64,000 nt of DNA from Streptococcus equinus (GTDB lineage Bacteria; Bacillota; Bacilli; Lactobacillales; Streptococcaceae), in contig NZ_FNJK01000002.1 in the NCBI RefSeq assembly GCF_900104225.1, positions 248,001 through 312,000 on the forward strand. The letters run 5' to 3'. Numbering within the stretch: the stretch's first letter is position 1; every line of letters starts with the position of its first letter. The notes under the pieces were generated by a model that was not told where the DNA came from, ran no database searches, and saw only the letters and a program-made list of their open reading frames with translations. Position numbers and translations under genes: made by a program. Positions 51,647 through 60,368 of this stretch are shown in pieces.

Positions 51647-53023
51647 ATGGCATACAAAACAACTTACCCTTACACAAACGAAGTTCTAAAAACATTTGAT
51701 AACGCGACAGATGCAGATTTAGAAGTTGCTTTGGCAAATGGACATGCACTTTATAAAAAATGGCGTGCTGAAGGTGGATTGGACGAGAGAAAAGTTCAAT
51801 TACATAAAATTGCGGAGCTCTTGCGTCGAGACGTTGATAAATACGCTGAAGTGATGACAAAAGATATGGGAAAATTGTTCACGGAAGCTAAAGGTGAAGT
51901 CGAACTTTGTGCAGAAATTGCGGATTATTACGCTGATAAAGCCGAAGAATTCCTCAAACCACGTTCGCTAGAAAATATCAATGGTGATGCTTATTATATC
52001 AAGCAAGCCACGGGTGTATTGGTAGCTGTTGAGCCATGGAATTTCCCATTCTATCAAATCATGCGCGTTTTTGCTCCGAATTTCATGATTGGAAATCCGA
52101 TGATTTTGAAACATGCTTCAATCTGTCCAGCATCAGCACAAGCTTTTGACGATTTGGTTTTGGAAGCTGGTGCACCAGTTGGTGCTTTTAAGAATCTTTT
52201 CTTATCTTACGACCAAGTCTCAAAAGCAATCGCAGACCCACGTGTCGTTGGTGTTTGTTTGACAGGTTCTGAACGTGGTGGTGCCTCAATTGCAGCAGAA
52301 GCAGGCGCTAATCTTAAAAAATCATCAATGGAACTCGGTGGTAATGATGCCTTTCTTATCCTAGAAGATGCTGACTTTGATTTGCTTGATAAGATAATCT
52401 TCTTTGCACGTCTTTATAATGCCGGTCAAGTTTGTACGTCATCAAAACGTTTTGTGGTTGTCGGTCAAGAAAATTATGACAAGTTCGTTGATATGGTGGT
52501 TAAACACTTTAAGTCAGCGAAATGGGGTGACCCAATGGACCCAGCGACAACTCTCGCACCATTGTCTTCAGCCGCCGCAAAAGAAGAAGTTCTTGGTCAA
52601 ATCAAGTTAGCTAAAGAAAATGGTGCAACAGTGGTTTATGGTGATGAACCCATTGATCACCCAGGAAACTTTGTCATGCCAACAGTTTTGACAAACATCA
52701 CTAAAGAAAATCCAATTTTTAATCAAGAAATCTTTGGTCCAGTAGCTTCAATTTACAAAGTGGACACCGAAGCAGAAGCCATTGAGCTTGCAAACGACTC
52801 AAGCTATGGTCTTGGTGGGACTATTTTTTCTAAGAATCTTGACAACGCCAAAGAAGTGGCAGCCAAGATTGAAACAGGTATGTCATTTATCAATTCTGGT
52901 TGGACATCACACCCAGAAATCCCATTTGGCGGCATTAAAAACTCAGGCTACGGTCGCGAATTAAGCGAACTTGGCTTTGACGCTTTTGTCAACGAACACC
53001 TGGTTTTTGTCCCAAATAATTAA
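51647..53023 (+). CDS. gabD: NAD(P)-dependent succinate-semialdehyde dehydrogenase (458 aa)
   Basis: Aldehyde dehydrogenase with the general base in MELGGNDAF, catalytic Cys in NAGQVCTSSKR and the VEPWNFPFYQ cofactor segment. The sequence is typical of streptococcal enzymes annotated as succinate-semialdehyde dehydrogenase; the substrate label comes from family use. AAAGGAG lies before the ATG. Promoter carries a cre site. Confidence 0.8.
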   Translation: MAYKTTYPYTNEVLKTFDNATDADLEVALANGHALYKKWRAEGGLDERKVQLHKIAELLRRDVDKYAEVMTKDMGKLFTEAKGEVELCAEIADYYADKAEEFLKPRSLENINGDAYYIKQATGVLVAVEPWNFPFYQIMRVFAPNFMIGNPMILKHASICPASAQAFDDLVLEAGAPVGAFKNLFLSYDQVSKAIADPRVVGVCLTGSERGGASIAAEAGANLKKSSMELGGNDAFLILEDADFDLLDKIIFFARLYNAGQVCTSSKRFVVVGQENYDKFVDMVVKHFKSAKWGDPMDPATTLAPLSSAAAKEEVLGQIKLAKENGATVVYGDEPIDHPGNFVMPTVLTNITKENPIFNQEIFGPVASIYKVDTEAEAIELANDSSYGLGGTIFSKNLDNAKEVAAKIETGMSFINSGWTSHPEIPFGGIKNSGYGRELSELGFDAFVNEHLVFVPNN

Positions 53024-53045
53024 TTAGCTCTCCTTTTATTATCCT

Positions 53046-53087
53046 AATACAGCAAAAGCCACCTGTGGAGCTCATTCAGGTGGTTTT
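53046..53087 (+). terminator. gabD terminator, left copy of the island-2 flanking repeat
   Basis: GCCACCTG pairs with CAGGTGG(T) around a 12-base loop, then TTTTT. The sequence from AATACAGC to the T run recurs at 61659-61700 with two differences. Confidence 0.85.
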
Positions 53088-53101
53088 TGGCTTGTTTTAT
53101 T

Positions 53102-53130
53102 CTGAAAACTGTTTCAATTTATGTTATAAT
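53102..53130 (+). promoter_or_regulatory. Promoter of LXG copy 3
   Basis: CTGAAA (53102-53107), 17-base spacer, TATAAT (53125-53130). Confidence 0.7.
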
Positions 53131-53166
53131 GATTAGAAAAAATCGGTTAAATTTTGGGAGAGATTT

Positions 53167-54699
53167 ATGAAGATTAAGATGAGCGAGGTCATAGAACAAC
53201 GTGATAGCCTCAAAAGCTCGATTAGTAAGACCAAGAGTCAACTTTCAAGTGCCAAGAAAAAGCTAAAGAGCGCTGCAAATTCTGATGCTCTAAAAGGTGA
53301 CGTCAAAGATGCTATTGATAATAAAATCAATAACTACCAAGTGCCTTTGTTGACCAATTATGTGAACAGTTTGGAGGTTATTTCGCAGGGCTATGACAAT
53401 CTTATCAGCACTTTTAAGAGTATTGTCAGCGAAAACAGTGATAGCGCTATTATTGATACGGACGTTTTGCAGCAGATGGTAGATTAATTCGATTCGCCAC
53501 TAGAGCAGTTAAAAACTAGCTCAGATGCCATTAACAAGGCTATTGATGAAGTCGCAGACATTGTCGCACTGATCAAAGTGACAACAGACGATGCCGTCTC
53601 AGAATTCAAAGGTGGCAAAAAAGTCCTTACCAACACCATCAAGGACATGGGGATTTTTAATAATACTGTCTTTACAAGCGAAGTAGGCGATGTTTTAGAC
53701 GAACAGAACACGCAAATCAGTAGTTTGTCAGACCTAGGTAGCAGCTCATATACAAGCAAAAAAGCTAAGAACTTTTACAAGAAAACAGACTTCAAAACGG
53801 AAGTTAAAGAAGTTAAATCAGTCGTTAATGGCAAAGCTAGGAAAAACCACTTAAAAAACGAACTCGCCAAGAATTTGTATGACTCTAAATATAGTGGGTA
53901 TTTACTCGAAACTACTCCCTTAGAAGTTCAAGCTGGAATATTGCTTACTAAGACTAAAAAATCTGCTGGTAAAGGCAAAAAAGTTGTAAAAATTTTAGAT
54001 TCAACTGATAAAGCATTAAAACAGAAGCGATTTATTGGTGGTCGAGAGATGACGGTAGACTCAAAAGGTCGTGTTAAGTTAGATGGACGTTTCTTATATA
54101 AAAAGCCTGTTAAGGGGAAATCAGCTCATCTTTACTCTAGAGGAACGAAAGAGTATAAAGATATTGTTGGTGAGGATTTTTCATTTGAAAAGACAACACT
54201 TTACAATGGTCGAAAACTTAAGGCAAATGGAAAAGTAGAAATAGACTGGAAAGGTGTCGGAACTTCAGGAAAAGAAGCTTTTAAATCTGGGCTAAAAGAT
54301 AATTTTAAATCAACAATTAACCCACTTAATGAATTTAAAGGGTTTAAAGAGGCTTCTAATTTCTCTAAAGCTGGCAAGGTTTTAGGCTTTGCAGGGACGG
54401 TAATGACGATTGGTTCTAACATCAAAACTGACTTTATTGACGATAGAAGATCATCTACAAAAGAAAAAGTCAGAAATTTTGCAGTAGACACTACAGTCGA
54501 TGTTGTATCAAGCTCAAGTGCAGCAGCTGCAGGTGCTGCAATAGGAACAGCTGTTGGTGGGCCTCTAGGAACAGTGGCGGGAGCTGCAGCAGGTATTGCC
54601 TTTTCTTGGGCTATGAATAAAGGATGGTTTGGAAAAAAATCTGTAAATAATTATGCCAAAGATGGTTTGAAAGGATTAGCAGGGAAATTTGGATTATGA
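53167..54699 (+). pseudogene. LXG-type polymorphic toxin, copy 3, with one nonsense codon
   Basis: The best-preserved LXG gene: 510 codons in one frame, broken only by TAA at 53485-53487, where copies 1 and 2 have AAG. The head is as in the other copies. The tail (from about residue 240) has a basic region and then a glycine-zipper hydrophobic end (AAAAGAAIGTAVGGPLGTVA, about 455-474). LXG proteins are type VIIb effectors that kill neighbours, and this tail suggests membrane damage. The next gene overlaps its stop in ATGA and is the likely immunity gene. Confidence 0.8.
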
Positions 54700-55403
54700 G
54701 TAAAATAAAAAAACAGCAAGAAACAGTCATTTTAGAGCGTTATCATGGCCCTTTAATTACAAACGGAGTGGGGTTAGGTTACATTAAAATTTTTCCGTGG
54801 ATAAATTTTTTTGTAAGTCTCTTATTTTATAGTGCAGCAAAATTCAATGGTGTTAACTTTATTGAAAATCTTTTTTTATGCTGTCTTGTATTTAGCATTA
54901 TTAGTATAATATATTCATTTTTTAATATTATCATAGAAAAATTTAGTGTTTTGACTTATATTTTTCTTTCGATAACATTTTTTATAACATTGATTGGATT
55001 AGATTTTATCAGCTTGATGATGCTTGTAGGAGGAGATGATTTTTATTCTAGTACCTATTCATTTGTTTTTAAACTATTTTCTTTTATTTTTTTAGCCTTC
55101 TCTCTTATCATGACTTTCTTTGTCTACCCTTACTTCTACAGACGAGATCGTCGTACAAACGGTGCATACCGAGAAAAAGAATCGAAATTTAATAGTGGGG
55201 ATAATAAGTTATTCTCAAGTAATTTTTTGCTTATTTTCGGTTTAGTAGTTTTTGTTCCACCACTTTTAACAGGTTACTTGGAGAATGTATTTGGGCTTGT
55301 TATCGGAATACTATTTTCACTTGTCATTCCAGCTTTGGTAGTAGATGCTTTTTACGCAGCGCTTTATGCCAAACAACATCCAGAAGAGATTGATGAGCTT
55401 TAG
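54696..55403 (+). CDS. Polytopic membrane protein, family D (ERYHGPL), copy 2 (235 aa; putative immunity)
   Basis: ILERYHGPLITNGVGLGYIK start, about six membrane segments, YPYFYRRDRRTNGAYREK loop and AALYAKQHPEEIDEL end, all shared with copy 1 at 25408; the membrane core differs. The ATGA overlap with LXG copy 3 is the strongest positional evidence in the window for toxin-immunity pairing. Confidence 0.7.
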   Translation: MSKIKKQQETVILERYHGPLITNGVGLGYIKIFPWINFFVSLLFYSAAKFNGVNFIENLFLCCLVFSIISIIYSFFNIIIEKFSVLTYIFLSITFFITLIGLDFISLMMLVGGDDFYSSTYSFVFKLFSFIFLAFSLIMTFFVYPYFYRRDRRTNGAYREKESKFNSGDNKLFSSNFLLIFGLVVFVPPLLTGYLENVFGLVIGILFSLVIPALVVDAFYAALYAKQHPEEIDEL

Positions 55404-55412
55404 GAGATAGAA

Positions 55413-55871
55413 ATGGATATTAAATCGAAAAAATTAAGTCTCGTTCAAATCGTTGGCTTTGAAGCAAGTTTGCCTGAAGAATTTATTTTAGAAGAATTGT
55501 GTGCAGAAGCCTATACGTCTTGTCAAGAATTTATAGGAGATATGCTGGATGTGATTTATTCAGACGGACCAGTTTATTTTAAATTCTACCCTTTATCAAG
55601 TAGCAAGAGTGATATTGAAATATTTACAACATTTGGCAATGCGATTAATCCAACAGATAAAGAACCTCAGTTATTATTTAAAGAAAGTCTATTGATTGAC
55701 AGCGAAGATTTTGCGCAGATTAGCTCAGAAGAATTAGCTGACTATTATACGTATTTGGCTTCAAAATATTCGGAAGATGAGCATGAACGTTTAGCGGTTT
55801 ATCATGTTTTATCACTTTCTTCAGATGATGAGTTAATGATTGATGTATATAGTGATTTGGAGGTAGACTAA
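55413..55871 (+). CDS. Small soluble protein (152 aa), possibly DUF5085-like
   Basis: A soluble protein with GPVYFKFYP in the middle and YHVLSLSSDDELMIDVYSD at the end, which recall a GyrI-like or DUF5085 fold; the family name is tentative. Its start recurs as a fragment at 26139. It follows the family D gene and overlaps the next gene by one base (TAATG). GGAG precedes the ATG. Possible accessory factor of the LXG locus. Confidence 0.6.
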   Translation: MDIKSKKLSLVQIVGFEASLPEEFILEELCAEAYTSCQEFIGDMLDVIYSDGPVYFKFYPLSSSKSDIEIFTTFGNAINPTDKEPQLLFKESLLIDSEDFAQISSEELADYYTYLASKYSEDEHERLAVYHVLSLSSDDELMIDVYSDLEVD

Positions 55872-56251
55872 TGGAATATATTGTAGCTGAGGGAGTTGCT
55901 GTTCAGGATACTTTTCGAGCACAAAATGTTGTTAGAAAACGAAAGATTTTTCATATTACGAAATTAAAAAAAGAATTGGATACTTTTTTAACTGCGGTAG
56001 AAACGGCTGGCGCACATCCATCAGGACCGCTTGTTTATAGCTTAAATAACGTGCCAGAAGACGGTGATATGGATATTGAATTTTTCCTACCAGTCGAGGA
56101 AGACTATATTGACATTAAAGGAATGAAATTTTCGTCTTATTTTGAAATTGATAATGTCATTTTAACAGCAATTAATCACGATTATGAGAAACTAACTAAA
56201 GAAGCATACACACGATTATTGTGGACATTGGAACAAATGACCGAGAATTGA
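55871..56251 (+). CDS. Small soluble protein (126 aa), possibly DUF5085-like, frameshifted near its end
   Basis: GPLVYSLNNVPEDGDMDIEF resembles the central part of the preceding protein, so the two are probably distant paralogs. The frame closes at 56251, but another frame continues TPFYHVLPDDEEEKVIILVG to a stop at 56323-56325, and this matches the YHVL end of the preceding protein. A one-base shift near 56235 seems to have cut off the natural C-terminus. Confidence 0.6.
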   Translation: MEYIVAEGVAVQDTFRAQNVVRKRKIFHITKLKKELDTFLTAVETAGAHPSGPLVYSLNNVPEDGDMDIEFFLPVEEDYIDIKGMKFSSYFEIDNVILTAINHDYEKLTKEAYTRLLWTLEQMTEN

Positions 56252-56421
56252 ACACTCCGTTTTATCATGTTTTACCAGATGATGAAGAAGAAAAAGTCAT
56301 TATTTTAGTTGGTTATGCGTATTAATAAAGGGCACAATTGTGTCTTTTTATTTTAATATTGATTTTGAATGATTACGGAATTATATCGTTAAGAAGGAAA
56401 AAGTTGGAAAGGTGTTAGGAA

Positions 56422-57321
56422 TTGGATAGTACAAAGCAATCAATATTTAATGCAAGTTTTGAAGAAAGTATTAATTTGGAAAATGATGGTTTTCGAAAAT
56501 TGCAACAAGAGCAACATGATAAATTAGCACGGAAGGTTATTAACGGGAAGCCAACATTTAGTTTTAAAATGCAAGCTTTCGTATTAACTTTGCTTTTTCC
56601 AGTTGGTTTTAACTATTTACTTAGTTTAGGAGCTAGTAAATTCACAACGAATGATTTAGGAGAACTTAGGCTGCAACCTGCTAGCCAAAATTTCTTCCCA
56701 TGGCAAGTTTATGTATTTTTGCTATCTGTTTGGTTACTATTTGTAGTTATAGGAAAATTTTTTAAGCCAGCCTTTATTTTGCCTTATCGTTATCAATTTC
56801 ATAATTTTACCTATATGATTATTTTATGTATTGAAGCAAATTTAACACTTCTAGGTGTCTTGCTGTCTAATTTATCGATTATATTTATTGTAGGTTATGC
56901 TTTTATATGGATTTTTTTACTATATTTTATGACTACCACAAAAGTAAAAGCACTACAGAAAAATATGTTCAATAATAATAGCGAGCCTAGATTACAAGAT
57001 AGACTTGCAAAAATAATTGGTGCTTATGGTATGGGGGTACTAGGGCTAGCAGTGATTCTTCAGAGAACTTTATCTATCTTCTTAGGAAATAAATTAAGTT
57101 CTTTCGAAGATTTAGGAATGTTGTTGCTTTTCCTGATTTGGAATATTCTAGTGCCTGCAGTTGTAATATTTATAGGAACTCCCTATTTTTTACAGGCTTA
57201 TTACAAACTTAAATATCCTGAACAGTATCGAAAGTATGAAGGTAAATCTCTTGAAGAATGGTATGGAAAGAAATATTTGAAAAAACATAAATTCATTAAT
57301 GGAACATACGAACAAGGCTAA
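56422..57321 (+). CDS. Polytopic membrane protein, family B (NASFEES), copy 3 (299 aa)
   Basis: SIFNASFEESINLENDGF start, about six membrane segments, EEWYGKKYLKKHK end. Unlike the other copies it does not finish ELLEHE; after KKHK the frame runs into FINGTYEQG, which belongs to a toxin tail. It has lost its DUF4176 partner. The start appears to be TTG, after GGAAAGGT. Putative immunity. Confidence 0.6.
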   Translation: MDSTKQSIFNASFEESINLENDGFRKLQQEQHDKLARKVINGKPTFSFKMQAFVLTLLFPVGFNYLLSLGASKFTTNDLGELRLQPASQNFFPWQVYVFLLSVWLLFVVIGKFFKPAFILPYRYQFHNFTYMIILCIEANLTLLGVLLSNLSIIFIVGYAFIWIFLLYFMTTTKVKALQKNMFNNNSEPRLQDRLAKIIGAYGMGVLGLAVILQRTLSIFLGNKLSSFEDLGMLLLFLIWNILVPAVVIFIGTPYFLQAYYKLKYPEQYRKYEGKSLEEWYGKKYLKKHKFINGTYEQG

Positions 57322-57428
57322 TACTTGAGAGATGGTAGGGGAAAAACACGAGGATCAGAGTGGTTGGATATATGACTATAAAACTTTAACCTTATAGATG
57401 GTGATAAGGATGATAAAGGAGGGCTCTA
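57310..57428 (+). other. Junction fossil: remnant of an LXG-1-type toxin tail
   Basis: GAACAAGG (57310) through TTGAGAGATGG matches 17618-17643 of the LXG copy 1 tail at 22 of 26 bases (EQGQYLRDG in copy 1; EQG, stop, YLRDG here). The remainder up to the next Shine-Dalgarno holds no supported gene. Confidence 0.6.
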
Positions 57429-58243
57429 ATGCCGTTAACTAATAATATGGATAATCTATCAAATGAGAAGCTTTATTTTAAACCTAAAAAAAGATTTCTG
57501 ATTTTTTTCCTATTTTGATTTTGCTTCTAAGTTTTATTATAATTAGTATTTTAAAAAATCATTTTCAATTAACAGTGCCATCCACGTTTGTTGCAGTTAT
57601 TTACTTTGGTTTACTATTTTATCTTTTTAAGAAAAATCAAAGAGATAGACAACTAATCGAGGATATATTGTATCAAAATCTTGATATAAAGAGATATCTT
57701 TCTTACTTAGATTATATCTCACAAAAACAAAAAAATGAGAAGCAAAATATTAATTTAACTAATCGAATAATTGTTGATTTCTACAGAGGAAATTTTGAAG
57801 CTGCGTGTTTAGCATTTGATAGTGAATTAATTGTTTCAAAAAATGTGTCAGAGAATAGTTTGCTAGTCCAAAAATATTACCACATTTTGAGTGCGATTCA
57901 CTCTTTTAAGGATGATAACTATATTAATCAACTTTTTTTAGAGTTAGAGAATATTAATTTAAAAAACAAAAAGAACAAAAAGTTTAAAGAAACTCTTTTA
58001 CAAAATTGTTCGGCAATACGTCAATTAATCATTTTAAATGAAAGTTCATTAGTATTTTCTAAAATGATATCTAGTAAAAAATTGGTTCAATTGATGTTTG
58101 ATTACTATGAGGGAAGAAATCAGCTAATTCAAAAAAATAAACCTGCTGCCAAAGCAAAATTCCAACAAATCGCAAATGAAAATCCAGAGCTTTTCTATGT
58201 TCGTGAGGCTAAGAAATACTTGGAGGAATTAAAAAATGACTGA
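57429..58243 (+). pseudogene. Membrane-anchored TPR-like protein, family A, copy 3, frameshifted at a T7 tract
   Basis: ATG 57429 has a strong AAAGGAGGG and reads 29 codons to a TGA after the run of seven T at 57502-57508. Eight T would restore one frame from 57429 through both membrane helices, the TPR-like middle and the KAKFQQIANENPELFY end to 58243. Without that, only TTG 57515 could start the rest. The slip could be a simple mutation or a phase-variable switch. Confidence 0.65.
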
Positions 58244-59162
58244 TAGAGAGTTTGGGCAAGCATTTGAAAAAAATTGGAAAGGTAGTGGGCGTTGGATGGC
58301 TAATATGAAAAAATCACTATTTAACGCAAGTTTTGAAGAAAGTTTGAATTTAGAAGACGATGGATTTTTACAGTATCAGAAAAAAGACGTTTTTTCAAAG
58401 TTAGAGAAATACTATGTTAATGGAAAACCGAAAATATCACTGAGAATACAAGGTGTTATTTTGACTTTAATAGGTCCGATTTTGATGAATTTTATGCTAC
58501 TTGTTGCCTCAATGATGTTTCATGATTCGGACGAAAATAGTTTAAGAATAACGATATCGAAAGAACCGATTTTAACAGCTGAAGTGTATCTTATTTGTTT
58601 AACAATTTGGTTATTGCTGGTGTTAATTGGAAAAATTTTTAGTCAAGCTTTTGTGTTGCCATATCGTTACCATTTTCATGTTATAACCTTTTTGCTGTGG
58701 TTCATTATTGAAATTAATTTTATCGGAGTTGATTTGGCTTTGCCAAACATATCTACTTTTGGGATACTATTGTTCTTTTGCGTAGTATTATTTTTTAGTT
58801 ATTTAATGTTAAAAAAACAGGTTTCTGAATTAAAAAAACGTTTGTATCAAAAAATAACCGATGTGACTTTTAGTGATAAATTAGCAAAGATAATTTTAGG
58901 ATATGGTGGCTCACTGTTAGGTTTAGCAATTATTATTAAATATATTTCTAAGGCTTTTTCAGTAGAGTTTTCGAGTTATTTAACTGGAATAGATTTTATT
59001 TTTCTGTGGGGAATTTTAAATATAGCTATAGTGGCACTTGTAATCTTTATTGAATTTCCAACCTATTTGCATGTTTACTACAAACTCAAATATCCAGAAG
59101 AATATCGTAATTGGGAAGGCAAGTCTCTTGAAGAGTGGTATGGGAAAAAGTATTTTAAGTAG
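58236..59162 (+). CDS. Polytopic membrane protein, family B (NASFEES), copy 4 (308 aa)
   Basis: Family features LFNASFEESLNLEDDGF and EEWYGKKYFK are present with about six membrane segments; the KKHKELLEHE tail and the DUF4176 partner are missing. ATG 58236 follows GGAGG and overlaps the family A gene where a DUF4176 gene would normally start, giving a 23-residue extension. ATG 58296 (after GGAAAGG) or 58305 would restore the family length. Confidence 0.6.
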   Translation: MTDREFGQAFEKNWKGSGRWMANMKKSLFNASFEESLNLEDDGFLQYQKKDVFSKLEKYYVNGKPKISLRIQGVILTLIGPILMNFMLLVASMMFHDSDENSLRITISKEPILTAEVYLICLTIWLLLVLIGKIFSQAFVLPYRYHFHVITFLLWFIIEINFIGVDLALPNISTFGILLFFCVVLFFSYLMLKKQVSELKKRLYQKITDVTFSDKLAKIILGYGGSLLGLAIIIKYISKAFSVEFSSYLTGIDFIFLWGILNIAIVALVIFIEFPTYLHVYYKLKYPEEYRNWEGKSLEEWYGKKYFK

Positions 59163-59955
59163 TTTTTTAGGAAAAAACTCTTTGAAAAAAGTAGAAAGAG
59201 TTCAGCAACTTACAAAAAGGGTAAGATATTTATACTTACTATTCATTTCTTTATTTTTCATTAGTTTTATCTATTCAATCGAGTCTAATACAATATTTTG
59301 GATTGTATTAACAAGTTGTTTAACACCCGTAGTTCTTATAAGTTATGCAGTATTTAATAATACTCTTTTAAAGGAAATAGATTCTGTTTTGTTAATACAT
59401 TTAGATTTAAATACTTATTTAAAAATACTTGATAGTATTGATCCAGAACAAGAAGGAAGAAAGTCACTTTTTTCGAAACCAAGTTACTATTTTAGAGTTG
59501 CACTAGTTTATTTATTACTTGGAAGAATTAATAATGCAGAAAAACTATTAGGTAAGGCAAATGATTGTCTAAAGGGAAATAAAAGAATTATAATTAATTA
59601 TTACTTTTTAGATTCTTTAATTGCTATAGCAAAGAAAGATGTACATCATTTTGAAAATGCATATAATGCACTGTTAGATTTTTCGAAAAAATACGAAGCA
59701 GTAAAATCAGTGACTAGATTGGTTAAAGCTATCTCAAATATCGAACGCCAAAATAGTGATGATTATTTTGATAGCCTTAATTCAAAAAATAATTTGGAAA
59801 AGATAGTATTTGATTATTATAAAGCAAAAAATCAATTATTGACGGGAAATTATGAAGCTGCCAAAGAAAACTTCCAACAAATCGCAAATGAAAATCTGGA
59901 GCTTTTCTACGTTCGTGAGGCTAAGAAATATTTGGAGGAGTTAGATAATGAATAG
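59140..59955 (+). CDS. Membrane-anchored TPR-like protein, family A, copy 4 (271 aa; putative immunity)
   Basis: Two membrane helices (about 30-75), a variable helical middle and the KENFQQIANENLELFY end. It starts at ATG 59140 inside the last codons of family B copy 4, another frame of the conserved TGGTATGGG segment, so expression depends on a recombination joint. Its end overlaps the DUF4176 start in ATGAATAG. Confidence 0.6.
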   Translation: MGKSILSSFLGKNSLKKVERVQQLTKRVRYLYLLFISLFFISFIYSIESNTIFWIVLTSCLTPVVLISYAVFNNTLLKEIDSVLLIHLDLNTYLKILDSIDPEQEGRKSLFSKPSYYFRVALVYLLLGRINNAEKLLGKANDCLKGNKRIIINYYFLDSLIAIAKKDVHHFENAYNALLDFSKKYEAVKSVTRLVKAISNIERQNSDDYFDSLNSKNNLEKIVFDYYKAKNQLLTGNYEAAKENFQQIANENLELFYVREAKKYLEELDNE

Positions 59956-60268
59956 AGAGCATTTGAGAGAGCATTTGCCAATTGGGACTGTCGTTCGTGT
60001 GAATGGTGGTTCGCAGAGTTTAATGATTACGACACTTTTTCCTGTCACTGAAAAAGGTGGAAAAAAAGGTTATTTTGATTTTGGAGCAGTGCCTCTTCCT
60101 TTAGGAGTGGTTAATCAGGATTTAGCTTTTTTCAACAAAGAAGATATTGATGAAGTTCTCTTTTTGGGCTATGTTGATGTGTCATTTCAGCAATTGATCG
60201 CTAATTACGATGAACTCATTTCAAATATTCAATATCCTAAATTTACAGTTGAAGGTTATAAAAAATAA
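59948..60268 (+). CDS. DUF4176 protein, type a (106 aa)
   Basis: Same as the protein at 19567 except for a 12-base tandem duplication (AGAGAGCATTTG twice) that gives MNREHLREHLPIG. Putative LXG-targeting chaperone, coupled to family A copy 4. Confidence 0.8.
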   Translation: MNREHLREHLPIGTVVRVNGGSQSLMITTLFPVTEKGGKKGYFDFGAVPLPLGVVNQDLAFFNKEDIDEVLFLGYVDVSFQQLIANYDELISNIQYPKFTVEGYKK

Positions 60269-60368
60269 AGAAGCGGACCGCTTATATCAAAGTAGAATAC
60301 AATTGTAGGCTATTCTTATAAGATGTGTTCTTTTATAGTTAGTATCAAGAAGTATTTGGAATAGAAAA

